A DNA stretch of 64,000 nucleotides from NCBI RefSeq assembly GCF_900101615.1, contig NZ_FMZX01000005.1, forward strand, positions 186,001 through 250,000. The letters run 5' to 3'. This DNA comes from Belnapia rosea. Lineage in GTDB: Bacteria; Pseudomonadota; Alphaproteobacteria; Acetobacterales; Acetobacteraceae. The stretch's first letter is position 1, and every line of letters begins with the position of its first letter. Positions 16,425 through 24,256 of this stretch are shown piece after piece. A model generated the notes under the pieces. The model was not told the origin of the DNA. It saw nothing but the letters and a program-made list of their open reading frames with translations, and ran no database searches. The translations under genes were made by a program, and so were the position numbers.

Positions 16425-16645
16425 CCCCCGGCGCGCTTCGAAGCGCCTTCCGCCCAGCTTCGGTCGCTTCGCTCCCTGCAGCCGGGTCCCCGCGAAGGCG
16501 CTCCTCCGCTTGCACCCCCGTTCTCGCCGAAGGGCAGAGGTTCAACTGCGTTGAACCTCATTTCGTACTTGTCAGTGGGACGGCGTGAGCCAATCCCGTG
16601 AGGTGAGGAACGAATTGTCGTCGGCGTCAGATGGCGTCTGTACAC
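16425..16645 (+). repeat. Diverged cassette repeat B, copy 1, with coupling-protein relic
   Basis: This copy aligns with the DNA at and beyond the 3' end of the coupling-protein gene (copy 2, 18968-19190). Near-identical blocks are CGAAGGCGCTCCTCCGC (16493-16509) plus YTGCAC, and TTCAACTGCGTTGAACCTCA (16541-16560). The right part reads backwards into a degraded version of the end of the coupling-protein gene (SSPHGIGSRRP here against LSPPHRATLPR there). AGGTTCAA-CTGCG-TTGAACCT (16538-16558) is a perfect eight-pair hairpin that may end transcription of either side. Confidence 0.65.
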
Positions 16646-16654
16646 CCCTCGTTT

Positions 16655-16795
16655 ACCATCTAACCGGCCTTGGACCGATCCGCGCCATGTACCAGACGCC
16701 TATGGCCAGCTGTGGGCGATTCTGATTTCACCAGCGCTTCTGCCGCCTGACCATGCCGTAGAAATATACTCTCCCCTTGGCCTCCATCAAACATA
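16655..16795 (+). repeat. Diverged cassette repeat A, copy 2
   Basis: The second copy of the A repeat described at 13228 lies directly right of repeat B copy 1 and about 240 bp before the OLD gene. The three conserved blocks are in the same order and orientation as in copy 1, with a shorter spacer. It has no open frame of its own. The region 16796-17034, between the repeat and the OLD gene, holds no gene I can support; it probably carries the OLD promoter. Confidence 0.55.
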
Positions 16796-17034
16796 AGTAT
16801 GCCAACTCAGGACCGAACCAATGCAAAATCGTCGCAGCTTCGGTTCATTTAAAGACAGCCATCCCATTGTGTGCGATAAGTGATGAATAAATTTTGCTTA
16901 TAGAGTCGAGTTCTTCCCTAGGATCAGTTTATCATCCACGGTGGTGAACTTATCAACCGCTCGCTTCTGTGCGACGTCACTAGTCAGGTACTAAGACAAG
17001 CGATCGACAGGAACATATAAAAGGAACTGCACAA

Positions 17035-18927
17035 TTGAAGTACAAAAGCTTTAGAATCAGGAATTTCAAAGGCATAAAGGATACGACTGTCAGCCTGGAA
17101 AGTCTTACCGGTGCCAATGTATTTGCATTCGTTGGGCTCAATGAAAGCGGCAAAACAACGGTGCTGGAGGCTATTCACAGTTTCTCGCCAGATAAAGCAA
17201 CTAGCGAACTACTAGGAGGGGATGAAGAAACAGGTGTGCCATTCAGCGAGCGTGTTCCCAGACACCAGCTGTCAAGCTTTTCAGGCGACGTTTCGGTAAG
17301 CGCGACCCTAATCCTCACAGACGAGGATAAAAGCAAGATTGCTCAATTGCTTTTTGACGATGAGAAAATAACCGTAAACACGAAAGACCTTCCATCTGAA
17401 CTAACGTTTGAGAGGCAGCAACGCTTCGAGGACGGCGATTTCGTTAAGAGCTATTTTACGTTGCGCGCCTCACTACAAATAAAGACAGCGTCACAGCGAA
17501 AGTGGCGCGAGCCGACCGTTGAAGAAAGCGCGAGGATCAGAAATGTAGTTTATCAGCTTACACCGGACATTTGTTATTTTCCTACTTTTGTATTCGAATT
17601 TCCCGACAAAATCTATTTAACCGACCTCAAACGAGGAGAGTTGAGCAGGTTTTACAGAAGCGTATTTCAAGACATTCTTGATTATGACGGCAAGGGCTTC
17701 ACGATTGAAAAAGACATTACTAGACGAGTTCGAAACGAAACACTTAATGTTCCATGGCTCCAATTTTTTGGTCTTTGGAGTAAGAAAGACGACGCACCCA
17801 AAATCCAACACGTGATAGATCGTGCTAGCTCAACAGTTAGTAAAGTTGTCTTTGGGAGATGGAATAAAATCTTCGGCGAAGACACCCATGGAAAGGAAGT
17901 AGTTATAACCTTTGACATAAGTGAGGGCGAAACTAAAGACAAAAGTGGTGTTATATCGAAAACAACTGAGCATGATATTTTTATTAGTTTCGTGATACGT
18001 GATGGCACAAGGCGTTTTAATGTCAACGATAGGTCTTTGGGTTTTCGCTGGTTTTTCGCCTTCATGTTGTTTACCCAATTTCGTGTAGCGAGATCTAACT
18101 CACGTCCGCTATTGTTTCTTTTTGACGAACCCGCTTCAAACTTGCATGCTGCAGCTCAACAAAAGCTAGTAGATTGTTTTCCGCAAATTGCCCAAAAAAA
18201 TCACGCTTTGATTTATACAACTCATAGCCATTATATGATCGAGCCAAAATGGCTTGAACAAACCTTTATTGTTACTAATCGTTCTGATACACCGCCTTCC
18301 TCTGTTTTGGATGCTGTTTCCCTTGATGACGAATCATTAGATATACAGGTAACAAGCTATAGATCATTTGTTGATAGACACCCTGGCCAAACAAGTTATT
18401 TTCAGCCAATTTTAGATAGACTTGAGGTCGTTCCGTCTAGATTTGATATAAAACGGGCCTCGATTGTAGTTGAGGGTAAATCTGATTATTACATTCTTCG
18501 ATACGCTATGAAGATGCTGAGGCGGGATGATCTTCCTATCATGCCAGGTTTGGGAGCTGGTACATTCGGAGCCCTGGCGGCGATGCACGTCGGATGGAAC
18601 CTGAATTTTCTTTTCATTCTGGATGCAGATAAACAAGGGAAAACGGAACGTCTGCGTTACGCCCTCGATTTCGGGATACCCCTTGATCGAGTTGTAACTA
18701 TAAATACCCTTCTGGATGGCCTTGTTCAAATTGAAGATTTAATAGATGAGGATGCCCTAGATGGCATTCGTAAATCGTTGGGAATCTCAAGTTCACCGAG
18801 CAAGGCACAAATCAGAAGGTTTTTTCAGGAGCGACTAGCGGGTGACGATTGCCCAAAGCTAAGCGATGGTTTTGCCAAATCGGCAACCTCCCTCCTAGAT
18901 GCTATTAAACTTCGCATGAGCCCGTGA
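17035..18927 (+). CDS. OLD family ATPase/TOPRIM nuclease
   Basis: A 630-residue overcoming-lysogenization-defect (OLD) type protein. The ABC-type ATPase half has RIRNFKGIKDTTVSLE, Walker A GLNESGKTT (34-42, Lys40), Walker B LLFLFDEPASNLH (Asp364, Glu365) and the switch stretch IYTTHSHYMIE. The TOPRIM half has ASIVVEGKSDYYILR (Glu480) and FLFILDADKQGK (Asp530, Asp532), the metal-binding residues of the nuclease. No UvrD-like helicase follows, so this is a stand-alone class 1 OLD rather than Gabija. It starts at TTG 17035 after AAAGGA. Low-GC codon use marks it as transferred. Anti-phage defence is the likely role. Confidence 0.87.
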   Translation: MKYKSFRIRNFKGIKDTTVSLESLTGANVFAFVGLNESGKTTVLEAIHSFSPDKATSELLGGDEETGVPFSERVPRHQLSSFSGDVSVSATLILTDEDKSKIAQLLFDDEKITVNTKDLPSELTFERQQRFEDGDFVKSYFTLRASLQIKTASQRKWREPTVEESARIRNVVYQLTPDICYFPTFVFEFPDKIYLTDLKRGELSRFYRSVFQDILDYDGKGFTIEKDITRRVRNETLNVPWLQFFGLWSKKDDAPKIQHVIDRASSTVSKVVFGRWNKIFGEDTHGKEVVITFDISEGETKDKSGVISKTTEHDIFISFVIRDGTRRFNVNDRSLGFRWFFAFMLFTQFRVARSNSRPLLFLFDEPASNLHAAAQQKLVDCFPQIAQKNHALIYTTHSHYMIEPKWLEQTFIVTNRSDTPPSSVLDAVSLDDESLDIQVTSYRSFVDRHPGQTSYFQPILDRLEVVPSRFDIKRASIVVEGKSDYYILRYAMKMLRRDDLPIMPGLGAGTFGALAAMHVGWNLNFLFILDADKQGKTERLRYALDFGIPLDRVVTINTLLDGLVQIEDLIDEDALDGIRKSLGISSSPSKAQIRRFFQERLAGDDCPKLSDGFAKSATSLLDAIKLRMSP

Positions 18928-18967
18928 TCTATTCCTGCTGAAAAATAAACGCTCGGTAAGCTATCCT

Positions 18968-19190
18968 AGGGTCGCCCGCAGGCTGCTTCGAACGCCTTTC
19001 GCACAGAGCTTCGAGCAATGTTCCCCACTTTCGGTTCTTACGAAGGCGCTCCTCCGCCTGCACACCCGCTTTAACCGAAAGCGCCTATTCAACTGCGTTG
19101 AACCTCAATCCAAGAGCGTCACCGGGGCAGCGTGGCCCGGTGAGGAGGCGAGAGAAAGGCAGCATGCTCGCCAGCGTTAGGTAGCGTCCG
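18968..19190 (+). repeat. Diverged cassette repeat B, copy 2
   Basis: This copy of repeat B overlaps the 3' end of the coupling-protein gene (stop at 19119) and the non-coding DNA after it. CGAAGGCGCTCCTCCGC lies at 19041-19057 and TTCAACTGCGTTGAACCTCA at 19088-19107, both shared with copy 1. It appears to be the ancestral position of B, since here the coupling-protein gene is intact. The TTCAA-CTGCG-TTGAA hairpin is shorter than in copy 1. Confidence 0.6.
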
Positions 19191-20585
19191 CTCCGCGCCC
19201 CGCTGGCCGTCCAGCCAGGCATAACGATCCGGCTTCTCCCGCACATCGCGCAGGTAGCCGCTCAGCTCAGGCCGCTCCCAGAAGTTCGGCATCTCGACCG
19301 TGAAGAACCCCCAGTCGCGGGATTCCAGGAGGCCTAGCTCACCGCCCGTCGCCTCGCGGATATCCTCAACCTGAAGCACCGGGCGCGCTTGCTCCGACAG
19401 GTTGTCGCCCGACCCGTTCACCTGATTGTTGTTGTGGTTGAACCCGCGAACCATGACGCTGGTCTTGCCGGACCGGTGCTCGATCTCCCGCAGCGTGTCG
19501 CTATCCGGCAGTCCCCGGTAGAGCGTATGGGCCACGGCCTTCTTCCAGATCCGGGCCGTCTCCCGCCCATACCGCGTCTCAATCTGCGCGGCGGCATTCT
19601 GGAACACCCCGAGGAAGTTGATCCCGCCTTGCCGGTAGAGGGTCAGGATTTCATGGAAGTTTGAGACATAGAGCTGCCCCCATTCCTCTCCCACCACGAG
19701 CGCCCGCAATGGGCCATGTGCGTCCGCAAAGCGCTCGATGACCGCCGCCGTCATCGCGCCCACGAAGGTCCGGCTGGTGTCGCTCCGCGCCGAGCCGATG
19801 ATGAACAGCGCTGTGCGCTCATGCTTCATGTCCGCCGGGTCGAACGAGTTGCAGTCCGTCGCCGTCCGTCCCGCCGCGCCAGGCTGGAAGCCCTGCAGCC
19901 TCTCCATGATGACCGAGCGATAGGCGTTCCATTGGTCAGGTGAGGCGGTAAGGCTGGCAATCATCCGGCACATGCCGGAATCCTCGTCCATGCGCCCGTC
20001 GCTGGCCCACACCAGCAGATCGTCGGCGATCTCATCCGCGCCGCGTCCGAAGAAGTCCCAGAGGCCGCCCGGCGTGCAGGGCCAGCGCTTGGACGGATGA
20101 AGCGCCGAGATCTTGTTATAGAGGGCGAAGAAAGTCCGCACACCTTGGCCTATCCAGCGGTGCACCGGGTTCGGGTCAACCGGCACCAGGTAGCTCGCCG
20201 CGTCATAGGCGGCCTCGCCGACAATGCCGTGAAGCTCTGGCCGCGCCGCCACTTCGAGCAGCCGCGTGTTGAAGTTATAGGTCTCAGTTCGATAGCCGTG
20301 GATGCCGCCCGTGTTGATAAAGCGGACCTTGTAGCCCTGCCGCTCCAGTGTCTTCCAGGACACCCAGGCAAGTTCGGCATCCTTCACGTCCGTGATGATT
20401 TTGCATAGGTGCGCGGTCCGGGGCGAGACCATGTTGACGCCGAGGAACCGGGTGAGCTTGCCCTTGCCCGCCTGCGCATCAATTGCCACCGGCTCCGTCC
20501 CGTCGTAGACGAGCGCGCGGCCCCCCTGAAATCCAAGCTCGATCCCGCGCCGAAGCGCGGGACGGCCAATCGCCGGGACGCTCAT
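19119..20585 (-). CDS. Coupling-protein-like ATPase (TraG/VirD4 type)
   Basis: A 488-residue protein related to type IV coupling proteins, which bring relaxase-bound DNA to a secretion channel. The P-loop is atypical (DAQAGKGKLTRFLG, residues 36-49). The Walker B position reads RALVVGEEWGQLY, with Glu-Glu where Asp-Glu is usual. Downstream GINFLGVFQNAAQIETRYG-like and GKTSVMVRG segments fit the TraG core. No membrane helices are visible at its N-terminus; a separate membrane protein encoded upstream may supply anchoring. It overlaps the preceding 76-residue gene by four bases. The exact family is moderately sure, activity inferred. Confidence 0.72.
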   Translation of the reverse strand: MSVPAIGRPALRRGIELGFQGGRALVYDGTEPVAIDAQAGKGKLTRFLGVNMVSPRTAHLCKIITDVKDAELAWVSWKTLERQGYKVRFINTGGIHGYRTETYNFNTRLLEVAARPELHGIVGEAAYDAASYLVPVDPNPVHRWIGQGVRTFFALYNKISALHPSKRWPCTPGGLWDFFGRGADEIADDLLVWASDGRMDEDSGMCRMIASLTASPDQWNAYRSVIMERLQGFQPGAAGRTATDCNSFDPADMKHERTALFIIGSARSDTSRTFVGAMTAAVIERFADAHGPLRALVVGEEWGQLYVSNFHEILTLYRQGGINFLGVFQNAAAQIETRYGRETARIWKKAVAHTLYRGLPDSDTLREIEHRSGKTSVMVRGFNHNNNQVNGSGDNLSEQARPVLQVEDIREATGGELGLLESRDWGFFTVEMPNFWERPELSGYLRDVREKPDRYAWLDGQRGAERTLPNAGEHAAFLSPPHRATLPR

Positions 20586-20812
20586 AGCAGCCCCGACCGT
20601 TCAAGATTGGTCAGGTCGTTGAGCCTGGCATCCCCCAGCGAGCCGCTAGGATTCGCCTGCAACATGGCGCGGAGCTGGGCGGCGGCCTGAGCCTCCGCCC
20701 TTGCGCGGGCGATGCGCGCCTGCGCCGCATCCTCCCAGGCCATGCGCTGTTGCGCATGGGATTCGAACATCCAGAAGAACTGGTAGATTTCGACGATGCG
20801 GCCGAGGCTCAT
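20582..20812 (-). CDS. Small mobilization-operon protein
   Basis: A 76-residue protein, MSLGRIVEIYQFFWMF then a long Ala/Arg/Gln helix (ARIARARAEAQAAAQLRAML), likely a coiled coil. It overlaps the genes on both sides by four bases each (ATGA), which argues strongly that it is translated as part of the mobilization operon. No family is recognised. It may bridge the membrane protein and the coupling-protein-like ATPase. Confidence 0.65.
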   Translation of the reverse strand: MSLGRIVEIYQFFWMFESHAQQRMAWEDAAQARIARARAEAQAAAQLRAMLQANPSGSLGDARLNDLTNLERSGLL

Positions 20813-21309
20813 TGCCGCTCCTCCTCGTCATCCCAGCTTGCGAAGCGGAACGGCCTTTCCTGCGGCTGCGCCTGAGGCCGTTGGATCGGCGGCGGTGGGG
20901 CGATCATTTGCGGAGGCATCACCTCCATGGCGCTCGCGGCCTGCTGCTCGTCGGAATGCAGGAGCATTCCGACGCCGACCGACCCTCCCGCATATCCGGC
21001 GATAAGGATGTATATCCAGAAGTCATCCCGGATCGGCGTATCGAAAAGGACCGCGCAGAACAGGGCGAACATCGGCAGCAGGAAGGCTCCCAGCAGTCCG
21101 CGCCAGACAAAAGCCCGCGCCTCCTCCCGTGTGATCGTGAGTTTGCCGAGCGTCAGGCCGTCATGCCAGGCGAAGATGCATAGGATGGTAAAGCAGAAGG
21201 ACACAAAGGCCCCTATGGCGAATATAATAGCGATAAAGAAGACTGCCATTGTGCCGATCAGCGCAAAGGCCATCCCCGCTTCTGAGTTGCTGTTGTTCTG
21301 CTGTGACAT
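20809..21309 (-). CDS. Mobilization-operon membrane protein
   Basis: A 166-residue protein with about four hydrophobic segments: AFALIGTMAVFFIAIIFAIG, FCFTILCIFAW, GLLGAFLLPMFALFCAVLF and WIYILIAGYAGGSVGVGML. A proline/glutamine-rich cytoplasmic tail (PPPPIQRPQAQPQ) ends FASWDDEEERQ. The gene lies between the relaxase and the 76-residue gene, overlapping the latter by four bases. Since the coupling-protein-like ATPase lacks its own membrane helices, this protein may act as its split membrane anchor. That role is inference; no family is recognised. Confidence 0.65.
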   Translation of the reverse strand: MSQQNNSNSEAGMAFALIGTMAVFFIAIIFAIGAFVSFCFTILCIFAWHDGLTLGKLTITREEARAFVWRGLLGAFLLPMFALFCAVLFDTPIRDDFWIYILIAGYAGGSVGVGMLLHSDEQQAASAMEVMPPQMIAPPPPIQRPQAQPQERPFRFASWDDEEERQ

Positions 21310-21335
21310 GATAATCGTCTCCTATGGAAGAAGAT

Positions 21336-22610
21336 TTACCGTTCCAGTCTGAGTCCGATGGACCGCTCGCGCTTCTGGCTGATCTCGCTACTTTGCCCGC
21401 GCGTGAACTTGAGATAGCGGCCAACGTCGCGGCGCAATTCGAGGAGCTGCTGCGCCTGGTTTTTGCGCAGCGCCTTGAACTGCGCTTGCAGGTGCCCGCG
21501 CTGTTCAAGCTGTTGCTCGATGAGTTTTTGCCGCTCCTGGGCTTGCCGGTTGCGGCTGCGCTGCGCTTCTAATTCAGCTTGCGCGCGCAGCTCCTGGTAT
21601 TTGCCGGTTATGCGCTGCCACAGGCCGCGAATGCCTTTGGGCAGCCGGTCCGCGCGCTGGCGCGCCTCCGCCTGCCATTCCTGTTTCTGGCGCTGGTCGA
21701 GCCTTTCCCGCGCCATGCGGTGCTGGCGCGTCATCTCTTCCTTCTGCTTGCCGAGCGCGGCGGAGCGCCCCTCGAAGCGCTCCCGCGCTTCGGCCACGTG
21801 GCGGCGCATGGCCGGGCTCAGCCGCTCGCCAATCTTTTTCTGCGTGGCCTCGACGCCTGCCAGGTCCGCGCCATCGCCCAGCCGCGCCGCGACCTCCTTT
21901 GTTTTGAGGCCGAGCGCGCGCGGCAGCGAGTGAACCTCGCCCGTATGATCCAGGACGACAAAGCTGCGCTTGTCGCCCTTGGCGAGGAAGAAGCCGCGCT
22001 CCTGCAACGACTGCCCGAAGGCGCGGGCGTTGTCCGAGGCGGCCCAGCACTCTTGCAGCGTCTGCTTGATCCAACGCGGATCGACGCCTTGCCGCTTGGC
22101 CTGCTGCCATTCGGCCAGGCTGAAGTTGGTCGGATCGCGGTTTATGGAATCCGCGATCCCGCGCGGCATCTTCCAGCCATGTTCGAGGTAGAGGTCGCGC
22201 GATACGTCGATGAGCTTCTTCTTGAAGAAGCTCATCTGCTTGGCGGTCATCGTATCCGCGTCGATGCGCGACCACACGCAATGCGCATGACGGCGGCCTT
22301 CCTTCTCATGGAAGACGACCGCGCGCGGCTGGCCTTCCAGGCCGAGCCTGGTCTCGATCCGCTCGATAGCCTGCTCGAACACCTCGACTGGAACGCGCTC
22401 TTGCTCAGGCGGGCTCAGGGACAAGGAGAACAGGTATTGGCGGCACTTCGTGCCGCGACTGATCGCGTCCGCTTCCTTGAACGCATCCCGCAGATCGTCC
22501 GAGGCGAAGCCGCGCAGCTCGTGCAGCCGGACATGTTCGTTGTCGTCGGTGCGCATCAGGTGGACGGCCAGGTCCTGCCCGCCGCCGCGCTGGGAAGCTT
22601 TGAGGATCAT
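21336..22610 (-). CDS. Relaxase / mobilization nuclease
   Basis: A 424-residue relaxase that would nick the origin of transfer and stay covalently bound to DNA. The metal-binding histidine triad lies in VVFHEKEGRRHAHCVW (His101, His108, His110), preceded by the YLFSLSLSP strand typical of MobP-like relaxases. After about residue 210 the protein becomes a long Arg/Gln/Glu-rich coiled coil (AQERQKLIEQQLEQRGHLQ). The ATG overlaps the mobC-like stop as ATGA. Together with the MobC-like protein and the coupling-protein-like ATPase it forms a compact mobilization module. Confidence 0.85.
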   Translation of the reverse strand: MILKASQRGGGQDLAVHLMRTDDNEHVRLHELRGFASDDLRDAFKEADAISRGTKCRQYLFSLSLSPPEQERVPVEVFEQAIERIETRLGLEGQPRAVVFHEKEGRRHAHCVWSRIDADTMTAKQMSFFKKKLIDVSRDLYLEHGWKMPRGIADSINRDPTNFSLAEWQQAKRQGVDPRWIKQTLQECWAASDNARAFGQSLQERGFFLAKGDKRSFVVLDHTGEVHSLPRALGLKTKEVAARLGDGADLAGVEATQKKIGERLSPAMRRHVAEARERFEGRSAALGKQKEEMTRQHRMARERLDQRQKQEWQAEARQRADRLPKGIRGLWQRITGKYQELRAQAELEAQRSRNRQAQERQKLIEQQLEQRGHLQAQFKALRKNQAQQLLELRRDVGRYLKFTRGQSSEISQKRERSIGLRLER

Positions 22611-23032
22611 GGCGACCCTCCCGGCTTGAGGCCGAGGGCCACCATGACCAGGCGGCGGATCTCGCGGATCTCGGCGAGCGCTTCGGTTAGCTCTGCCTCA
22701 GTTTCCGGCGTGACCGGCAGCGCGCCCACGTTCGCCAGGTGCGCGAGCTGGTTGAGGTTGCTGGACAGGCGCGACCGGCCCAGCAGGGCAAGCGCCTTTG
22801 CCAGCGCCTGGCGGTCCTCGACTGCCAGGCCGGACCGGCGCAGCCGCAGCGGCGGCGCATCCCCCAGGACCTTTGCCTTGATATAGGTGCTGAGCGGAGC
22901 GCCCGCGGCCTCAACAGCCAAGCGGGCGCGTTCGTCCGGGGACAGACGCAGGCTAAACGGCGCAGGCCGCTTCTTTGGTCCCGTTGTGCCAGGGTTGAAG
23001 TTGGTGGCGCTGAAATGCTCGCTCAGGGACAT
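22607..23032 (-). CDS. MobC-like relaxosome accessory protein
   Basis: About 141 residues with the fingerprint of MobC-type proteins: PAPFSLRLSPDERARL, a ribbon-helix-helix-like DNA-binding start, then APLSTYIKAKVLG and LGRSRLSSNLNQLAHLAN, the classic N-x-N-Q-x-A core. MobC proteins help the relaxase open the origin of transfer. I chose ATG 23032 (MSLSEHF), preceded by GGGGGCGG. A GTG at 23044 directly abuts the stop of the 36-residue gene and could be used by coupling instead. It overlaps the relaxase start by four bases. Confidence 0.85.
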   Translation of the reverse strand: MSLSEHFSATNFNPGTTGPKKRPAPFSLRLSPDERARLAVEAAGAPLSTYIKAKVLGDAPPLRLRRSGLAVEDRQALAKALALLGRSRLSSNLNQLAHLANVGALPVTPETEAELTEALAEIREIRRLVMVALGLKPGGSP

Positions 23033-23044
23033 GGCCGCCCCCAC

Positions 23045-23155
23045 TCACAGGGAAGGCGGCGGTGGCCCCGCCAGCGATGTGTCTTTTAGAATTTGCTCCC
23101 AGTGCGCCAGTTCGTCGAAGATCCGGTTCGTCTCCTCACCGGAGAAGCGCACCAT
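23045..23155 (-). CDS. 36-residue first gene of the mobilization operon
   Basis: A short frame, MVRFSGEETNRIFDELAHWE followed by QILKDTSLAGPPPPSL, with an amphipathic helix and a proline-rich end. Its TGA is immediately followed by the alternative GTG start of the MobC-like gene. GGGAGG lies just upstream, very close to the ATG; GTG 23152 or ATG 23164 could be the true start. The frame stays open further upstream. Composition and context suggest a real small protein, but no family is recognised. Confidence 0.5.
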   Translation of the reverse strand: MVRFSGEETNRIFDELAHWEQILKDTSLAGPPPPSL

Positions 23156-23382
23156 TCCTCCCATGAACGAGCCGACGCCACGGCAGGTGGCCAGCCAACC
23201 CGCGGCGTGAGTTCGCCATGCTGGTGCTGCTCAGCCCCGCGGCAATGCTCGGGGCGATTTAACCCGCAGTTGCGGACCCCCAGCGCAGGCCCATATGGCC
23301 TCCATCGCCCGCGCAGTTTCTGGCTGTGGGTGCCAGAGAGATGAGAGCGCTCCCGCGGCACCCCGTGCGAGGAGCCGCCCTT

Positions 23383-24119
23383 ATGGTAACCCACGAGCAT
23401 CAGCCTTCTGCCATCCGCAACGGCTTGCTCGCGGCGCTGCCGCAGGAGGACCTGGCCCGGCTACGGCACGGCTTGCGGCCCGTCGAACTCCCCTTCGACC
23501 ATACCCTCTACCCGGCGGAGAGCGTGGTGGACGCCGTGCTGTTCGTCGAGAGCGGCATGGTGTCGCTGCTCGCCACGCTCGAAGGCGGCGAGCAGGTCGA
23601 GGTCGGCGTGGTCGGCCCGGAGGGGCTGCTCGGCCTGCCCCTCGTCTTCGGCGACAACCACTCCCTGGTCGAGATCAGGGCCAGATGGAGGGCGAGGCGC
23701 TGCGGATCGGTGCCGCGCCGTTCCGCGCCGCCATGGAGGAGAGCGCGGTGCTGCGGGCGCTGCTGTACCGCTACGCCCTGTTTTTCCAGGCGCAGGTGAC
23801 GATGACGGCGGCGTGCAACGCCCGCCACGCCATCGAACAGCGCCTGGCCCGCTGGTTGCTGATCGCCCATGACCGCGCCGGGGCCGACGAATTCCCCATA
23901 ACCCACGAGTTCATCTCCATGATGCTTGGCGTGCGCCGCCCTGGCGTGACGGTGGCGGCCGGGGCGCTCCAGCGGGCCGGGCTGGTCCGCTACTCCCGCG
24001 GCCGGATGGACGTCACCGACCGCCTCGGTCTCGAAGCGGCGTCCTGCGAGTGCTATCATGTGGTCCGGTGGGAATTCGCCCGCCTGCTCGGGACCGATGG
24101 CGGGCCGCCTCCGGGCTAA
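23383..24119 (+). pseudogene. Crp/Fnr family regulator, frameshifted
   Basis: The N-terminal cyclic-nucleotide-binding-like part (QPSAIRNGLLAALPQEDLAR, VESGMVSLLATLEGGEQVEV, VGPEGLLGLPLVFGD) runs from ATG 23383 after GAGGAG to LVEIRA near 23690. Sense then continues in another frame as QMEGEALRIGAAPFRAAM, through HAIEQRLARWLLIAHDRA and the helix-turn-helix region FISMMLGVRRPGVTVA, to the stop at 24119. Adding one C in the GGGCCAG at about 23686-23692 restores the frame. It is either a true inactivating deletion or a sequencing error. The target genes may be the neighbours with FNR-type boxes. Confidence 0.82.
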
Positions 24120-24256
24120 GCCGCCCTTGCCGCCCCCAGCGTCCAAAATCGGACCGACAGCCACGCCGCGGCGGTCTCGGATGCCGGTGTTCCCGGGCGC
24201 GGTCGTGCCTCCTCCTTCCACCGGCCAGCGGGAGCATCGCCCAAGGAGCGGCGCCG

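Larger units (their letters stand above)
9805..23330. mobile_element. Putative integrative and mobilizable element at tRNA-Phe
   Basis: A serine recombinase gene abuts and overlaps tRNA-Phe. About 13 kb follows with a mobilization operon (relaxase, MobC-like, coupling-protein-like ATPase) and AT-richer anti-phage-type cargo, and then normal chromosomal-looking DNA resumes. No mating-pair-formation genes are visible, so transfer would need a helper. The left boundary lies at or in the tRNA. The right boundary is not defined: I could not find a second copy of the tRNA 3' end, and 23330 is only where mobilization genes stop and the frameshifted Crp/Fnr gene begins. Confidence 0.7.

Noticed and set aside
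17035-18927. Reading the OLD gene as Gabija GajA or PARIS AriA
   Set aside because: No UvrD-like GajB follows, and the TOPRIM nuclease is in the same chain as the ATPase, unlike two-gene PARIS.
21579-22886. 435-codon plus-strand frame opposite the relaxase
   Set aside because: The relaxase reading has the His triad and operon overlaps; the opposite frame is compositionally odd.
23149-23158. GCACCATTCC as the right attachment site matching the tRNA end GCACCATCCC
   Set aside because: Only about nine of ten bases match, and it lies inside the probable 36-residue gene; expected by chance in this composition.
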